A DNA stretch of 37,333 nt from Gammaproteobacteria bacterium (lineage in GTDB: Bacteria > Pseudomonadota > Gammaproteobacteria > Arenicellales > UBA868). Positions within the stretch are counted from its first letter, which is position 1. Every line of letters begins with the position of its first letter. The notes under the pieces were generated by a model. It saw nothing but the letters and a program-made list of their open reading frames with translations. It searched no databases and was not told the DNA's origin. Below, piece after piece: positions 22,618-31,642 of this stretch. Location of the stretch: assembly GCA_014239255.1 (NCBI GenBank), contig JAAZZE010000017.1:3665-40997 (forward strand), in the 5' to 3' direction. A program made the position numbers and the translations under genes.

Positions 22618-22938
22618 ATGAAAAAGTTTCGAAAAGGTGATGAAGTTGTCGTCCTGACTGGGCGCGACAAAGGGAAACGGGGAACCATTCTGCGAATGCT
22701 GGATGGCGAGCGAGTATTGGTCGACAACGTAAATATTGTTAAAAAGCATTTACGTCCGAATCCGAATAAGGGAGAAACCGGCGGGATTATTGAAAGAGAA
22801 TCACCGATCCGTATTTCTAACCTTGGCATGTATAACCCGAATTCTAAGAAGGCTGACCGCGTTGGTATCAAGCACCTTGAAGATGGCCGACGGGTTCGAA
22901 TATTCAAATCTGACAGCGAGGTGGTCGACGTCACTTGA
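22618..22938 (+). CDS. rplX: 50S ribosomal protein L24
   Basis: L24 is an assembly initiator protein with a KOW motif. The product is 106 aa (E. coli 104). The N-terminal [17 protein letters not shown] is the KOW motif; [19 protein letters not shown] is also typical. The stop TGA (22936-22938) lies in a small hairpin that precedes rplE. Confidence 0.98.
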   Translation: MKKFRKGDEVVVLTGRDKGKRGTILRMLDGERVLVDNVNIVKKHLRPNPNKGETGGIIERESPIRISNLGMYNPNSKKADRVGIKHLEDGRRVRIFKSDSEVVDVT

Positions 22939-22942
22939 CGTC
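22927..22942 (+). other. Hairpin at the rplX-rplE junction, position of the S8 operator in E. coli
   Basis: GACGTC (22927-22932) and GACGTC (22937-22942) are self-complementary and form a 6-bp stem with loop ACTT that spans the rplX stop codon, 16 nt before the rplE ATG. In E. coli, S8 represses the spc operon by binding mRNA at this junction. The stem is short and I did not find the internal-loop signature of an S8 site, so the role is only a suggestion. Confidence 0.3.
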
Positions 22943-22958
22943 AGGCAGGCAAGTAACG

Positions 22959-23498
22959 ATGGCAAGACTTCACGAACATTATCAAAAAGCTGTGGTTCCG
23001 GCATTAATGGAGCAGTTCGAGTACTCCAGTGTCATGCAGGTTCCCCGGATCACTAAGATTACCCTTAATATGGGTGTAGGCGAAGCCGTTACCGACAAGA
23101 AGGTAATGCAAGCTGCAGTTGAGGAAATGACGCAAATTGCAGGACAGAAACCCGTCGTAACCAAAGCCCGAAAGTCAGTCGCTGCGTTTAAGATTCGGGA
23201 AGGCTGGCCTATTGGCTGTAAAGTGACATTGCGCCGCAGCCAAATGTATGAATTTCTCGACAGATTGATCTCTGTTGCCTTTCCTCGTGTCCGTGACTTC
23301 CGAGGGGTTTCCCCGCGAGCTTTTGACGGACGCGGCAACTTCAGCGTAGGTCTTAAAGAACAAATTGTTTTCCCCGAAATCGATTACGACAAAGTAGACG
23401 CAATTAGAGGGATGGATATCACCATAACCACAACTGCCCGCACCAACGAAGAGGGTGAGGCGTTACTGCGCGGATTTAATTTTCCGCTTCGCAAATAG
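22959..23498 (+). CDS. rplE: 50S ribosomal protein L5
   Basis: L5 binds 5S rRNA and contacts the P-site tRNA and S13. The product is 179 aa, exactly as in E. coli. The start ATG at 22959 gives [14 protein letters not shown], matching the family; AGG at 22947-22949 is 9 nt upstream. A TTG at 22935 in the same frame would overlap the rplX stop and add eight unrelated residues. Typical segments are [35 protein letters not shown] and the C-terminal [13 protein letters not shown]. Confidence 0.98.
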   Translation: MARLHEHYQKAVVPALMEQFEYSSVMQVPRITKITLNMGVGEAVTDKKVMQAAVEEMTQIAGQKPVVTKARKSVAAFKIREGWPIGCKVTLRRSQMYEFLDRLISVAFPRVRDFRGVSPRAFDGRGNFSVGLKEQIVFPEIDYDKVDAIRGMDITITTTARTNEEGEALLRGFNFPLRK

Positions 23499-23508
23499 GA
23501 TTCTGTTT

Positions 23509-23814
23509 ATGGCTAAAAAATCAATGATTGCCCGAGAGGTTAAACGCCGAAATTTGAACGTCCAATTTCGCGCTCAACGTGAGCAACTAAAAAAGCAGGT
23601 GGTAGATGAATCATTCTCTTACGACGATCGATGGCAGGCGATGTTGGATTTGCAGAAATTGCCACGGGACTCGGCTCGTACCAGACAGCGGAACCGCTGC
23701 GCCCTAACCGGACGTCCGCGTGGCTATTTTCGACGTTTCGGCTTGGCCAGGAACGCCCTGCGCGAAGTGGTAATGCGTGGCGAAGCACCCGGCGTAACCA
23801 AGGCCAGTTGGTAG
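23509..23814 (+). CDS. rpsN: 30S ribosomal protein S14 (zinc-independent form)
   Basis: S14 is a late-assembling 30S head protein. The product is 101 aa, as in E. coli, starting at ATG 23509 (MAKKSMIAREVKRRNL) with AGGA 8 nt upstream. It is the long, zinc-independent type: there is no CxxC pair, and the C-terminal half reads RQRNRCALTGRPRGYFRRFG and ends KASW. In-frame codons upstream overlap rplE and match nothing in the family. Confidence 0.98.
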   Translation: MAKKSMIAREVKRRNLNVQFRAQREQLKKQVVDESFSYDDRWQAMLDLQKLPRDSARTRQRNRCALTGRPRGYFRRFGLARNALREVVMRGEAPGVTKASW

Positions 23815-23831
23815 CACACAAGGAAAAAACT

Positions 23832-24227
23832 ATGAGTATGTCTGACCCTATTGCCGATATGTTGACCCGGATCCGTAACGGACTGGCGGCAAGGAAAAAG
23901 AGTGTGACGATGCCTTGCTCAAGCATGAAGCAGGCCATCGCTAAAGTTTTGAAGGACGAAGGCTATATTGACAAGGTGACTGTTGATACAGAAGGGGTTA
24001 TCAAGAACATGACCATCACGTTGCGTTATACCGGCGGCGAACGCGCAATTGAAGAGATTCAGCGTATCAGTAGGCCGGGCTGCAGGGTCTATTGCAACGC
24101 GTCTGATATGCCCCAGGTCCGGGGCGGGTTGGGGATCGTCATGGTCTCGACATCCAGGGGATTGATGACCGATCGCCAGGCACGCTCCACCGGAATTGGT
24201 GGTGAAGTGGTCTGCAAAGTCTTTTAA
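23832..24227 (+). CDS. rpsH: 30S ribosomal protein S8
   Basis: S8 binds the central domain of 16S rRNA and in E. coli represses the spc operon. The product is 131 aa (E. coli 130). ATG at 23832 gives [17 protein letters not shown], the family N-terminus, with AAGGA about 8 nt upstream. The C-terminal part has [20 protein letters not shown], the conserved rRNA-binding block. The open frame further upstream lies inside rpsN and is not used. Confidence 0.98.
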   Translation: MSMSDPIADMLTRIRNGLAARKKSVTMPCSSMKQAIAKVLKDEGYIDKVTVDTEGVIKNMTITLRYTGGERAIEEIQRISRPGCRVYCNASDMPQVRGGLGIVMVSTSRGLMTDRQARSTGIGGEVVCKVF

Positions 24228-24258
24228 CCTGAATTCTGAGTTTTGGAGTATTTGCAAA

Positions 24259-24786
24259 ATGTCCCGTGTAGCCAATAGCCCGATTAATGTTCCTAGCGGT
24301 GTCGACGTCAAGCTCGACGGCGCAGCAGTGAGCGTTAAGGGACCCAAGGGCCAACTTGCCCTGGAATTGCATCCCACCGTAGGCGTGAAGCAGTCTGATA
24401 ACGTTTTGCAAGTCAGCGCCGCGAATGACGCAGCACGACCCATGGCCGGAACCTTTCGATCGTTGATTAACAACATGATTACCGGCGTCAACCATGGGTT
24501 TGAAAAGAAGCTGGAGATTATTGGTGTCGGCTATCGTGCGCAAGCCCAGGGCACTAAGTTAAATCTCAGCCTGGGTTTCTCTCATCCCGTGGTCTATAAC
24601 CTGCCCGATGGCGTTAAAGTGGAAACACCGATCCAGACCCAGATCGTAGTCACTGGCGCTGACAAACAGCAGGTAGGGCAGGCAGCAGCCGAGATTCGAG
24701 CCTTTCGCCCCCCCGAGCCTTACAAAGGTAAAGGCATTCGTTACGTCGGCGAGCATGTAGTTCGCAAGCAGGCGAAAAAGAAGTAA
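24259..24786 (+). CDS. rplF: 50S ribosomal protein L6
   Basis: L6 lies near the factor-binding site and the sarcin-ricin loop. The product is 175 aa (E. coli 177). ATG 24259 gives [19 protein letters not shown], with TGGAG 10 nt upstream. The two repeated domains are visible, with [21 protein letters not shown] in the middle and the signature [15 protein letters not shown] near the C-terminus. Codons upstream of the ATG overlap rpsH and are rejected. Confidence 0.98.
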   Translation: MSRVANSPINVPSGVDVKLDGAAVSVKGPKGQLALELHPTVGVKQSDNVLQVSAANDAARPMAGTFRSLINNMITGVNHGFEKKLEIIGVGYRAQAQGTKLNLSLGFSHPVVYNLPDGVKVETPIQTQIVVTGADKQQVGQAAAEIRAFRPPEPYKGKGIRYVGEHVVRKQAKKK

Positions 24787-24812
24787 TTGCGCCAAGCACA
24801 GAGTTTATTAAG

Positions 24813-25169
24813 ATGAGTGAAAAAAAGACCGCCCGACGACGCCGAAGCGTAAAAACCCGGGCAAGAATTACCCGCAATCGCGAGAACCGGATGTGTATTT
24901 TCCGCACGCCGCGACATATCTATGTTCAGATAATCGACCCCTCGGGCGGTAAAGTCTTGGCCAGCGCTTCTTCGCTAGAAGCCCAAGTTAAAGTTGAGGT
25001 GAAAAACGGAGGCAACGTTGCCGCGGCGAGCATGGTAGGTAAGCGCATCGCTGACAAGGCGAAGGCGGCAGGTGTGGAGCGGGTTGCATTCGACCGCTCG
25101 GGATTCAAATATCATGGCAGGGTAAAGGCCCTGGCTGAGGCCGCGCGAGAAGGCGGTCTTCAGTTTTAA
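24813..25169 (+). CDS. rplR: 50S ribosomal protein L18
   Basis: L18 binds 5S rRNA together with L5. The product is 118 aa (E. coli 117). It shows [24 protein letters not shown], a [21 protein letters not shown] helix-strand and the C-terminal [18 protein letters not shown]. The ribosome binding site is weak (AGAG about 12 nt upstream of the ATG), unusual for this cluster. Confidence 0.98.
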   Translation: MSEKKTARRRRSVKTRARITRNRENRMCIFRTPRHIYVQIIDPSGGKVLASASSLEAQVKVEVKNGGNVAAASMVGKRIADKAKAAGVERVAFDRSGFKYHGRVKALAEAAREGGLQF

Positions 25170-25194
25170 CTACTGAGAGGCACTGGACAGTCAT

Positions 25195-25710
25195 ATGGCC
25201 AATAGAGCAGACCAGATAAATTCTGACGGCGACGGTTTCATCGAGCAGTTAATTAACGTGCGTCGAGTAGCCAAGGTTGTCAAGGGTGGGCGTATTTTCG
25301 GTTTTTCGGCACTGACCGTAGTCGGCGACGGCAAGGGTCGAGTTGGGATTGGTCGTGGGAAGGCGCGGGAAGTGCCGGTCGCGGTTCAAAAAGCGATGGA
25401 TGAAGCGCGACGAAATATGCGCAAAATTAATTTGCGAAAAGGGGGTACTTTGCACTACGCGACCGTTGGACGTCATGGCGCTGCACGCGTCGTGATGCGC
25501 CCTGCATCTGAAGGCACGGGAATTATCGCAGGTGGCACTATGCGAGCGATATTTGAAGCGGCTGGAGTAAAGAACGTACTGGCTAAGATTATTGGAACCA
25601 CTAATCCGGTCAATGTCGCTAGAGCAACGATTGCTGGGCTTGGCACGGTACGCAATGCACGTGAAGTCGCGTCACGCCGCGGTAAGTCGATTGAGGAAAT
25701 TACAGGGTAG
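25195..25710 (+). CDS. rpsE: 30S ribosomal protein S5
   Basis: S5 contributes to decoding accuracy and the mRNA entry channel; spectinomycin-resistance mutations map to its N-terminal loop. The product is 171 aa (E. coli 167). The double-stranded RNA-binding fold is seen in [38 protein letters not shown], and the C-terminal domain contains [20 protein letters not shown]. The stop is part of the AGGAAA ribosome binding site of rpmD. Confidence 0.98.
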   Translation: MANRADQINSDGDGFIEQLINVRRVAKVVKGGRIFGFSALTVVGDGKGRVGIGRGKAREVPVAVQKAMDEARRNMRKINLRKGGTLHYATVGRHGAARVVMRPASEGTGIIAGGTMRAIFEAAGVKNVLAKIIGTTNPVNVARATIAGLGTVRNAREVASRRGKSIEEITG

Positions 25711-25721
25711 GAAACAGACAG

Positions 25722-25907
25722 ATGTCAGCGAAACGTATCAAGGTCACTCTGGTGAAAAGTAAGTACGGCCGCGGCGCACGACAACTTGCCTGTGTGCATG
25801 GGTTGGGGTTGCGGCGCATCCACCAGACGGTAGAACTGGAAGATTCACCAATGATTCGGGGAATGGTCAACAAGGTATCCCACCTGATTCGGGTAGAGGA
25901 AAGCTGA
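25722..25907 (+). CDS. rpmD: 50S ribosomal protein L30
   Basis: L30 is a small 50S protein. The product is 61 aa (E. coli 59), with [15 protein letters not shown] at the start and the typical [20 protein letters not shown], ending in [12 protein letters not shown]. The TGA stop is one base before the rplO ATG, and the GAGGAAAG at its 3' end provides the ribosome binding site for rplO. Confidence 0.98.
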   Translation: MSAKRIKVTLVKSKYGRGARQLACVHGLGLRRIHQTVELEDSPMIRGMVNKVSHLIRVEES

Positions 25908-25908
25908 A

Positions 25909-26343
25909 ATGCGGTTGAACGAATTAAAGCCAGCCGAGGGCTCACACCGCCCAGCCAAGCGCGTTGGACGAGGACCGGGGTCCGGCTTGGGTAAGACAGC
26001 GGGGCGTGGCATGAACGGGCAGAAATCCCGTTCTGGCGGGTATCACAAGATTGGGTTCGAAGGCGGGCAGATGCCATTGCAGAGGCGTTTGCCGAAACGT
26101 GGTTTTCGGTCGCTGGTGCGGCGCAAGGTAGCCGAGGTTCGGCTACATGAGTTGCAAAAAATCGAGGGCGGCGACATCGACCTCGCGACGCTCAAGGCAG
26201 CTGGCGTTGTGAAACATGATGCGATCCGAGCCAAAGTTATCGCTTCAGGCAGTATTGACCGCGCCGTGGTACTGCGTGGCGTCAGCACGACCCGTGGTGC
26301 GCGAGAGGCTATTGAGCAGGCTGGAGGAAAGGTCGAGGCCTGA
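25909..26343 (+). CDS. rplO: 50S ribosomal protein L15
   Basis: L15 is a late-assembly protein that threads into 23S rRNA. The product is 144 aa, as in E. coli. The basic, glycine-rich N-terminal extension ([20 protein letters not shown]) and the middle [17 protein letters not shown] are diagnostic; the C-terminus is [17 protein letters not shown]. It is followed by secY after only 4 bp. Confidence 0.98.
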   Translation: MRLNELKPAEGSHRPAKRVGRGPGSGLGKTAGRGMNGQKSRSGGYHKIGFEGGQMPLQRRLPKRGFRSLVRRKVAEVRLHELQKIEGGDIDLATLKAAGVVKHDAIRAKVIASGSIDRAVVLRGVSTTRGAREAIEQAGGKVEA

Positions 26344-26347
26344 CACC

Positions 26348-27679
26348 ATGGCAGCATCTCCCCTCGCAGGTCTCGGAAAAATGACAGAGTTGCGCCAGCG
26401 TATTGTTTTTGTGCTGGGCGCTATGGTTATTTATCGTTTGGGCTCTCATATACCCATTCCAGGTGTCGATCCCACGGCAGTAGCAGCGCTTTTTGAGCAG
26501 ACTCGCGGTTCCATTATCGATGTTTTTAATATGTTTTCCGGTGGCGCCCTGAAGCGCCTGTCGTTGTTTGCTCTTGGCGTGATGCCCTATATTTCGGCGT
26601 CAATCATTATCCAGATGATGACGTCGGTCATTCCTCATCTTGAACAGTTAAAGAAAGAGGGGGAATCAGGTCGACGGAAGATTACCCAGTACACAAGGTA
26701 CGGCACAGTGGCGTTGGCAACCTTTCAGGGTCTCGGGATCGCTATTGCGATAGAGGGCCAGCAGGCAGGCGGCTCACCTGTGGTATTAATCCCTGGAATA
26801 GGCTTTACCATCACCACTGTCGCTGCGTTGGTGACTGGGACGATGTTTCTGGTGTGGCTGGGCGAACAGATTACTGAGCGGGGTATAGGCAATGGCATCT
26901 CGCTAATCATTTTCGCGAGCATTGTTGCAGGGCTGCCTTCCGCGGTCGCTGGTACTTTGGAATTGGCGCGTACCGGTGCGTTTAGTCCACTCGGTGTGTT
27001 AGCGCTGTTTGTGGGTGCCATCGGCGTAACTGCGGTCGTGGTTTTTGTCGAGAAAGGGCAGCGGCGGATTACCGTCAATTACGCAAAACGGCAACAGGGG
27101 CGACGTATGCTTGCTGGCCAGTCCAGTCATTTACCGCTCAAACTCAACATGGCAGGGGTGATCCCCCCGATCTTTGCGTCTAGCATCATTTTATTCCCGG
27201 CTAGTCTGGGAAGTTGGTTTGGTCAGGCTGATGGTATGAGTTGGCTGCGGGATATCTCAACCACGTTGTCGCCCGGTCAACCGATTTATACCCTGGTGTA
27301 TGCGAGCATGATTGTATTTTTCTGTTTCTTCTATACCGCGTTGGTGTTTAACCCGAAAGAAATTGCCGACAACCTGAAAAAGTCAGGGGCCTTTGTGCCC
27401 GGGGTTCGACCGGGAGCTCAGACCGCTGGCTACATCGATAAGGTGGTCTCTCGCCTTACCTTAGCCGGAGCGGTCTACCTCACTGTTGTCTGTTTAATCC
27501 CCGAATTCATGATCGTGAAGTGGAGCGTACCTTTTTATTTTGGCGGTACGTCACTATTGATCATCGTCGTGGTCATGATGGATATGATGTCTCAAATCCA
27601 GTCCTATCTGATGTCCAGACAATACGAAAGCCTGATGAAGAAATCTTCGTTGGTAGGCGGCATGGGTATGCCGCGTTAG
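26348..27679 (+). CDS. secY: Preprotein translocase subunit SecY
   Basis: SecY is the protein-conducting channel of the inner membrane and partners SecE (encoded at 475) and SecG. The product is 443 aa, as in E. coli, with ten hydrophobic segments. Recognisable parts are the N-terminal amphipathic [19 protein letters not shown], the plug-region [18 protein letters not shown], the signature [13 protein letters not shown], and [10 protein letters not shown] of the cytoplasmic loop that contacts SecA and the ribosome. ATG 26348 follows the rplO stop by 4 bp, with GAGG about 11 nt upstream. Codons further upstream lie inside rplO and are not used. Confidence 0.98.
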   Translation: MAASPLAGLGKMTELRQRIVFVLGAMVIYRLGSHIPIPGVDPTAVAALFEQTRGSIIDVFNMFSGGALKRLSLFALGVMPYISASIIIQMMTSVIPHLEQLKKEGESGRRKITQYTRYGTVALATFQGLGIAIAIEGQQAGGSPVVLIPGIGFTITTVAALVTGTMFLVWLGEQITERGIGNGISLIIFASIVAGLPSAVAGTLELARTGAFSPLGVLALFVGAIGVTAVVVFVEKGQRRITVNYAKRQQGRRMLAGQSSHLPLKLNMAGVIPPIFASSIILFPASLGSWFGQADGMSWLRDISTTLSPGQPIYTLVYASMIVFFCFFYTALVFNPKEIADNLKKSGAFVPGVRPGAQTAGYIDKVVSRLTLAGAVYLTVVCLIPEFMIVKWSVPFYFGGTSLLIIVVVMMDMMSQIQSYLMSRQYESLMKKSSLVGGMGMPR

Positions 27680-27699
27680 GAAATACTAGGAGAGAATCA

Positions 27700-27813
27700 A
27701 TGAAAGTACGCGCATCGGTCAAAAAAATGTGCCGCAACTGCAAGATAATTCGCAGAAATGGAAGTGTACGGGTAATTTGTGTTGATCCTAGGCATAAACA
27801 GCGCCAGGGTTAA
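27700..27813 (+). CDS. rpmJ: 50S ribosomal protein L36 (zinc-binding form)
   Basis: L36 is the smallest 50S protein. The product is 37 aa and reads [15 protein letters not shown] at its start; ATG 27700 follows an AGGAGAG ribosome binding site. The zinc ligands C11, C14, C27 and H32 are all present, so this is the zinc-containing paralogue. It is one residue shorter than E. coli RpmJ. It follows secY by 20 bp, as usual at the end of the spc group. Confidence 0.97.
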   Translation: MKVRASVKKMCRNCKIIRRNGSVRVICVDPRHKQRQG

Positions 27814-27860
27814 ACAAGGAGCCGGAACCGCTTGGGAATCAACATTAAGAGGCAAGAACA

Positions 27861-28217
27861 GTGGCACGTATAGCAGGAATTAATTTACCAGCCCACAAGC
27901 ATGTCGCAATCGCTTTGACGTCGGTTTATGGAATAGGCCGAATCACAGCGCAGAAGGTCTGCGATGACGCTGGTGTTGGCCGCAACACCAAGGTCCACGA
28001 CCTTTCAGAGGATGATGCAGATCGACTGCGCTCCCAGGTTGCCGCAATCCCTGTCGAGGGTGACTTGCGCCGCGAAGTGTCAATGAATATCAAAAGGCTG
28101 ATGGATATGGGCTCTTACCGGGGTATGCGGCATCGCCGCGGCCTGCCAGTACGCGGCCAGCGGACATCAACCAACGCACGCACACGTAAGGGCCCAAAGC
28201 GGCCGATTCGAAAGTAA
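27861..28217 (+). CDS. rpsM: 30S ribosomal protein S13
   Basis: S13 forms inter-subunit bridges with L5 and contacts the P-site tRNA. The product is 118 aa, as in E. coli, with start GTG 27861 ([15 protein letters not shown]) and GAGG about 8 nt upstream. [16 protein letters not shown] is the helix-hairpin region, and the C-terminus has the basic [19 protein letters not shown]. The 47-bp gap before it is too short for the S4-binding pseudoknot leader that precedes the alpha operon in E. coli. Confidence 0.99.
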   Translation: MARIAGINLPAHKHVAIALTSVYGIGRITAQKVCDDAGVGRNTKVHDLSEDDADRLRSQVAAIPVEGDLRREVSMNIKRLMDMGSYRGMRHRRGLPVRGQRTSTNARTRKGPKRPIRK

Positions 28218-28233
28218 CACCAGGAACTAATTA

Positions 28234-28629
28234 ATGGCCAAGGCACAAACTAAGAAACGCACGAAGGCGAAAGTTCGAAAGAACGTGTTAGAGGGTGTAG
28301 CGCATATTCACGCAACTTTCAATAACACGATCATCACTATTACCGACCGACATGGGAACGCTCTTTCATGGGCCACGTCGGGCGGTGCCGGCTTCAGGGG
28401 ATCTCGTAAGAGCACGCCCTTCGCAGCCCAGGTAGCCGCTGAAACTGCAGGCCGTAGTGCGCAGGAATTCGGTATGAAGCAGCTCGACGTTAAAATCACG
28501 GGGCCAGGCCCGGGCCGGGACTCATCGGTTCGAGCTCTTAATAACCTTGGTTTTGAGATCAACTCAATTACCGATGTAACGCCGGTTCCCCACAACGGCT
28601 GTCGCCCACCCAAGCGTCGGCGCGTCTGA
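28234..28629 (+). CDS. rpsK: 30S ribosomal protein S11
   Basis: S11 lies on the 30S platform near the anti-Shine-Dalgarno end of 16S rRNA. The product is 131 aa (E. coli 129). It has a basic N-terminus, then [21 protein letters not shown] and the C-terminal [29 protein letters not shown] ribosome binding site lies upstream. It is 15 bp from rpsD. Confidence 0.99.
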   Translation: MAKAQTKKRTKAKVRKNVLEGVAHIHATFNNTIITITDRHGNALSWATSGGAGFRGSRKSTPFAAQVAAETAGRSAQEFGMKQLDVKITGPGPGRDSSVRALNNLGFEINSITDVTPVPHNGCRPPKRRRV

Positions 28630-28644
28630 CAAAGAGATACTGAT

Positions 28645-29268
28645 ATGGCCAGATATAGAGGACCTACTTGTAAGCTTGCCCGCCGGGCCGGCACGGACCT
28701 GTTCCTAAAAAGCCCAGTCCGCTCGCTGGACTCCAAGTGCAAGTTTGATCGCCCGCCAGGTTTTAAAGCAGGCGCTCGCCGACCGCGGGTAACCGTGTAC
28801 GGGACCCAACTACGCGAGAAGCAGAAGTTGCGTCATATCTATGGGTTGATGGAAAAGCAGTTCCACAGTTATTACGTTGCGGCTGCGAGTGCACAAGGCT
28901 CTACAGGCGAAAAACTACTTCAGCTACTGGAATCCCGACTCGATAGTGTTGTTTATCGAATGGGTTTTGGTATTACCCGAGCCGAAGCTCGCCAATTGGT
29001 TGGGCATAACGCCATCCTGGTAAACGGAGCCAGGGTTAACATTGCTTCCTATCAGGTTAAACCTGGCGACGAACTCATGATTCGGGAGAAGAGTCGTACT
29101 CAACTGCGAATCAAATCGGCCCTTGATATTGCAGAGCAATTGGGTTTTGTTCCTTGGGTTGATGTGGAAGCCAAGGGATTCAAGGGTGTTTTTAAGGCAG
29201 TGCCCGACCGTGCCGAATTATCGCAGGAGATAGATGAGTCTTTGGTCGTCGCGCTGTACTCCAAGTAA
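28645..29268 (+). CDS. rpsD: 30S ribosomal protein S4
   Basis: S4 nucleates 30S assembly at the five-way junction of 16S rRNA, contributes to decoding fidelity, and acts as a repressor of the alpha operon and an antiterminator in E. coli. The product is 207 aa (E. coli 206). It is of the zinc-free type: C9 and C32 are present but not the full cysteine set. The S4 RNA-binding domain is visible at [15 protein letters not shown], then VLVNG-like [19 protein letters not shown]. Confidence 0.99.
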   Translation: MARYRGPTCKLARRAGTDLFLKSPVRSLDSKCKFDRPPGFKAGARRPRVTVYGTQLREKQKLRHIYGLMEKQFHSYYVAAASAQGSTGEKLLQLLESRLDSVVYRMGFGITRAEARQLVGHNAILVNGARVNIASYQVKPGDELMIREKSRTQLRIKSALDIAEQLGFVPWVDVEAKGFKGVFKAVPDRAELSQEIDESLVVALYSK

Positions 29269-29290
29269 ACCCGTTATTTGTTTTTTTGCC

Positions 29291-29313
29291 GTCTGACCAT
29301 AGGCTGGTCAGAC
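29291..29313 (+). other. Perfect 8-bp hairpin between rpsD and rpoA
   Basis: GTCTGACC (29291-29298) and GGTCAGAC (29306-29313) form a perfect stem with a 7-nt loop in the 95-bp rpsD-rpoA spacer. The only T tract (29281-29287) lies before, not after, the stem, so this is not an intrinsic terminator on either strand. An mRNA processing site, a stability element or a protein-binding site are possible. Confidence 0.6.
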
Positions 29314-29363
29314 AACATAGTTACTGAAACTAAAGTACCCAACATTCCAGAGGTAAGCATTCT

Positions 29364-30365
29364 ATGCCCCAAGCCAGAGAAGAATTTCTCAAGCCAACAG
29401 TGATCAACGTTGATACGGTTGATGATACCCGCGCCCGCGTTACCCTAGAACCCCTGGAGAGAGGATTCGGTTATACGCTCGGACATGCGTTGCGTCGTAT
29501 TCTGCTGTCCTCAATGCCAGGGGCGGCAGTTACAGAAGTGCGTATTGACGGGATTAGCCACGAATACTCGGCAGTCCCGGGCGCGCAGGAAGACGTCATT
29601 GCCATTCTCCTAAACCTTAAGAATCTCGCAGTCCGTATGCACAACCGTGATGAAGCGGTACTAAGGGTCTCGAAAAAAGGCCCGGGTGCTGTGACCGCGG
29701 GCGACATCCAACTCGATCATGATGTCGAAGTTGTTAATCCAGATCACCTGTTGGCTAATCTTTCGGCTGAAGGAGAGCTTAATATGGAGATTACGGTTAG
29801 CACCGGCCGGGGTTACCAGGTCGTGGAATCTGATCCTGAAAACGCAGAAACCCGCGGCGTTGGGGTCTTGCGCCTAGACGCGTCTTACAGTCCAATCCGT
29901 CGAGTGTCCTACACGGTCGAAAATGCCCGGGTCGAACAACGTACCGACCTTGACAAATTAGTCATGGAAATCGAGACCAACGGTGCGATCGATGCCGAGG
30001 ACGCGGTGCGCCGCGCCGCAACCATCCTGCACGAGCAGATTTCGGTTTTTGTACGCCTCGAGGAATCCGAGCAGTCGGATACCACGATTCTGGAAGAGAA
30101 AATAGACCCTGTCCTGCTGCGCTCTGTAGATGATCTCGAATTGACGGTCCGATCGGCGAACTGTCTAAAGGCGGAGAATATTTACTACATTGGTGATCTC
30201 ATCCAACGCACCGAAGTGGAGTTGTTGAAAACACCTAACTTAGGTAAGAAGTCCCTGACCGAAATCAAGGACGTGCTGGCAACGCGTGGCCTGTCCTTGG
30301 GGGTTAAACTTGAGCATTGGCCACCTGCGTCCCTGCAGCGGGACAAACATGAAGGCCTACACTGA
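29364..30365 (+). CDS. rpoA: DNA-directed RNA polymerase subunit alpha
   Basis: Alpha dimerises to start assembly of RNA polymerase and its C-terminal domain reads UP elements and contacts activators. The product is 333 aa (E. coli 329). The N-terminal domain includes [20 protein letters not shown] and runs to about residue 235; the C-terminal domain includes [18 protein letters not shown], with R263 at the position of the DNA-binding E. coli R265, and [17 protein letters not shown]. An AGAGG ribosome binding site lies about 9 nt before the ATG. It is the penultimate gene of the supercluster. Confidence 0.99.
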   Translation: MPQAREEFLKPTVINVDTVDDTRARVTLEPLERGFGYTLGHALRRILLSSMPGAAVTEVRIDGISHEYSAVPGAQEDVIAILLNLKNLAVRMHNRDEAVLRVSKKGPGAVTAGDIQLDHDVEVVNPDHLLANLSAEGELNMEITVSTGRGYQVVESDPENAETRGVGVLRLDASYSPIRRVSYTVENARVEQRTDLDKLVMEIETNGAIDAEDAVRRAATILHEQISVFVRLEESEQSDTTILEEKIDPVLLRSVDDLELTVRSANCLKAENIYYIGDLIQRTEVELLKTPNLGKKSLTEIKDVLATRGLSLGVKLEHWPPASLQRDKHEGLH

Positions 30366-30386
30366 TTAAAGTCCGGAGAGACGGTT

Positions 30387-30767
30387 ATGCGTCATCAGAA
30401 AACTGGCCGTCAACTCGGCCGTAATTCAAGTCATCGTAAAGCCATGTTTGCGAACATGGCGGTGTCACTTTTCACCCACGAGCAGATTCGGACAACCTTA
30501 CCCAAGGCTAAGGAATTGCGACGGGTTGCGGAGCCGCTGATCACGCTGGCTAAAAAGCCCACGGTTGCAAACCGGCGGCTTGCCTACGCCCGACTGCGTG
30601 ATCGTGACGCTGTAAGTAAACTTTTCGATACGTTGGGGCCACGTTTTCTGGAACGCGCCGGAGGTTACACTCGAATTCTTAAGTGTGGAGTTCGATCCGG
30701 CGATAACGCGCCAATGGCATTTGTGCAGTTGCTGGACCAACCAGAGTCCAGCGACGAGGCAGAGTAA
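30387..30767 (+). CDS. rplQ: 50S ribosomal protein L17
   Basis: L17 is a 50S protein near the exit tunnel. The product is 126 aa (E. coli 127), starting [20 protein letters not shown] and containing [19 protein letters not shown], then an acidic C-terminal tail. GGAG lies about 9 nt before the ATG. It is the last gene of the ribosomal supercluster and is followed 20 bp later by a strong terminator. Confidence 0.99.
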   Translation: MRHQKTGRQLGRNSSHRKAMFANMAVSLFTHEQIRTTLPKAKELRRVAEPLITLAKKPTVANRRLAYARLRDRDAVSKLFDTLGPRFLERAGGYTRILKCGVRSGDNAPMAFVQLLDQPESSDEAE

Positions 30768-30787
30768 ATCCAACTCTTTACGACTTC

Positions 30788-30813
30788 AACCCCGCCTCCT
30801 GGCGGGGTTTTTT
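30788..30813 (+). terminator. Strong intrinsic terminator after rplQ
   Basis: CCCCGCC (30790-30796), loop TCCT and GGCGGGG (30801-30807) form a perfect 7-bp GC stem, followed at once by six T residues (30808-30813); two A residues before the stem can pair with the first T residues. This is a textbook Rho-independent terminator and marks the end of the ribosomal transcription unit. Confidence 0.96.
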
Positions 30814-30882
30814 GTTGGCTCTACACCACCGGATTGTTGCAAAACGTTAATCTTTCACACCCACAAACTCATTTTTGGGTAC

Positions 30883-30908
30883 CTTGATACTTGATAGCCA
30901 GTATCAGG
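30883..30908. repeat. Inverted repeat in the rplQ-ampD spacer
   Basis: CTTGATACT (30883-30891) and AGTATCAGG (30900-30908) form a 9-bp inverted repeat with one G-T and an 8-base centre. A direct repeat TTGATAcTTGATA overlaps the left arm. It lies about 66 bp upstream of a possible ampD promoter, so an operator is conceivable; no T tract follows, so it is not a terminator. Confidence 0.4.
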
Positions 30909-30970
30909 TATTGATCAATGGGCGGTAGTGCAAGCTCGACATTTGAAACCATCGTTTACTGCGCTAAGCC

Positions 30971-30979
30971 TGATATATT
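30971..30979 (+). promoter_or_regulatory. Possible extended -10 promoter for ampD
   Basis: TGATATATT (30971-30979) combines a TG extension with TATATT, five of six consensus -10 bases. No good -35 lies 16-18 bp upstream, as expected when an extended -10 compensates. It would start transcription near 30986, about 40 nt before the ampD ATG, just downstream of the rplQ terminator. The support is moderate at best. Confidence 0.35.
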
Positions 30980-31026
30980 CCTGAGTGTATCTCTGACCAT
31001 AACGCCAGTTTAAATAAAGACAGCTG

Positions 31027-31593
31027 ATGAAAGATCGTGAGTATGCAATTGATGGCCGGACCGGGATCGTACATGGCGCAACAGTCCTTCTTTCGCCACA
31101 CTGCGATAGGCGTCCGGCGGGAATTGAGATTGACTTGCTGGTGATTCACGCTGTCAGCCTGCCGCCGGGCGAGTTTGACACATCTGATGTGATTGACCTT
31201 TTTATGGGTAGCCTTAATCCGACAGCCCAGCCGGGATACGACGAGTTGGCGACGAGTCGGGTCTCAGCTCATTTTCTGGTGAGCCGGGAAGGGCAGATCT
31301 TCCAGTTTGTGTCGATCATGGAGCGTGCGTGGCATGCCGGCGTCTCGGTGTTTGCCGAAAGAGAACAGGTTAACGATTTTTCGGTTGGTATCGAGCTGAT
31401 TGGGAGCGATTCGTGTGCATTTACCGATCATCAATACCATAGTCTGTCTCAACTGACCAAGGTTATCGGGTCGATCTGCCCTGGAATCACGGGCGATCGG
31501 GTAGTCGGCCATTCTGATGTAGCCCCAGGGCGAAAAACTGACCCTGGACCTCATTTTGATTGGAACCGATACCTGGCTTCAGTGGGCTGGTGA
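31027..31593 (+). CDS. ampD: 1,6-anhydro-N-acetylmuramyl-L-alanine amidase AmpD
   Basis: AmpD is a cytoplasmic zinc amidase that cuts the bond between anhydro-muramic acid and L-alanine in recycled muropeptides; in bacteria with inducible AmpC its loss raises beta-lactamase. The product is 188 aa (E. coli 183) with no signal peptide, fitting AmpD and not periplasmic AmiD. Zinc ligands are H41 (VIHAVSLPPGEF), H162 and D172; E123 (GIELIGSD) and K170 (APGRKTDPGP) match the catalytic pair. RVSAHFLV and RAWHAGVS are also typical. The ribosome binding site is poor. It is convergent with the PduO gene, with a 49-bp gap. No ampE follows. Confidence 0.95.
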   Translation: MKDREYAIDGRTGIVHGATVLLSPHCDRRPAGIEIDLLVIHAVSLPPGEFDTSDVIDLFMGSLNPTAQPGYDELATSRVSAHFLVSREGQIFQFVSIMERAWHAGVSVFAEREQVNDFSVGIELIGSDSCAFTDHQYHSLSQLTKVIGSICPGITGDRVVGHSDVAPGRKTDPGPHFDWNRYLASVGW

Positions 31594-31642
31594 TGGGTTT
31601 TAGCTGCCGCTAAGCGAAAACTTCAGGTAAGCGATTACCAGA

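Noticed and set aside
29281-29290. T tract after rpsD as an intrinsic terminator
   Set aside because: No stem precedes it; the only stem is downstream of the T tract.
31597-31621. Hairpin between ampD and the PduO gene as a bidirectional terminator
   Set aside because: The stem TTAGC/GCTAA is only 5 bp, the flanking GTTT/AAAC is separated by a bulge, and no T tract follows on either strand.
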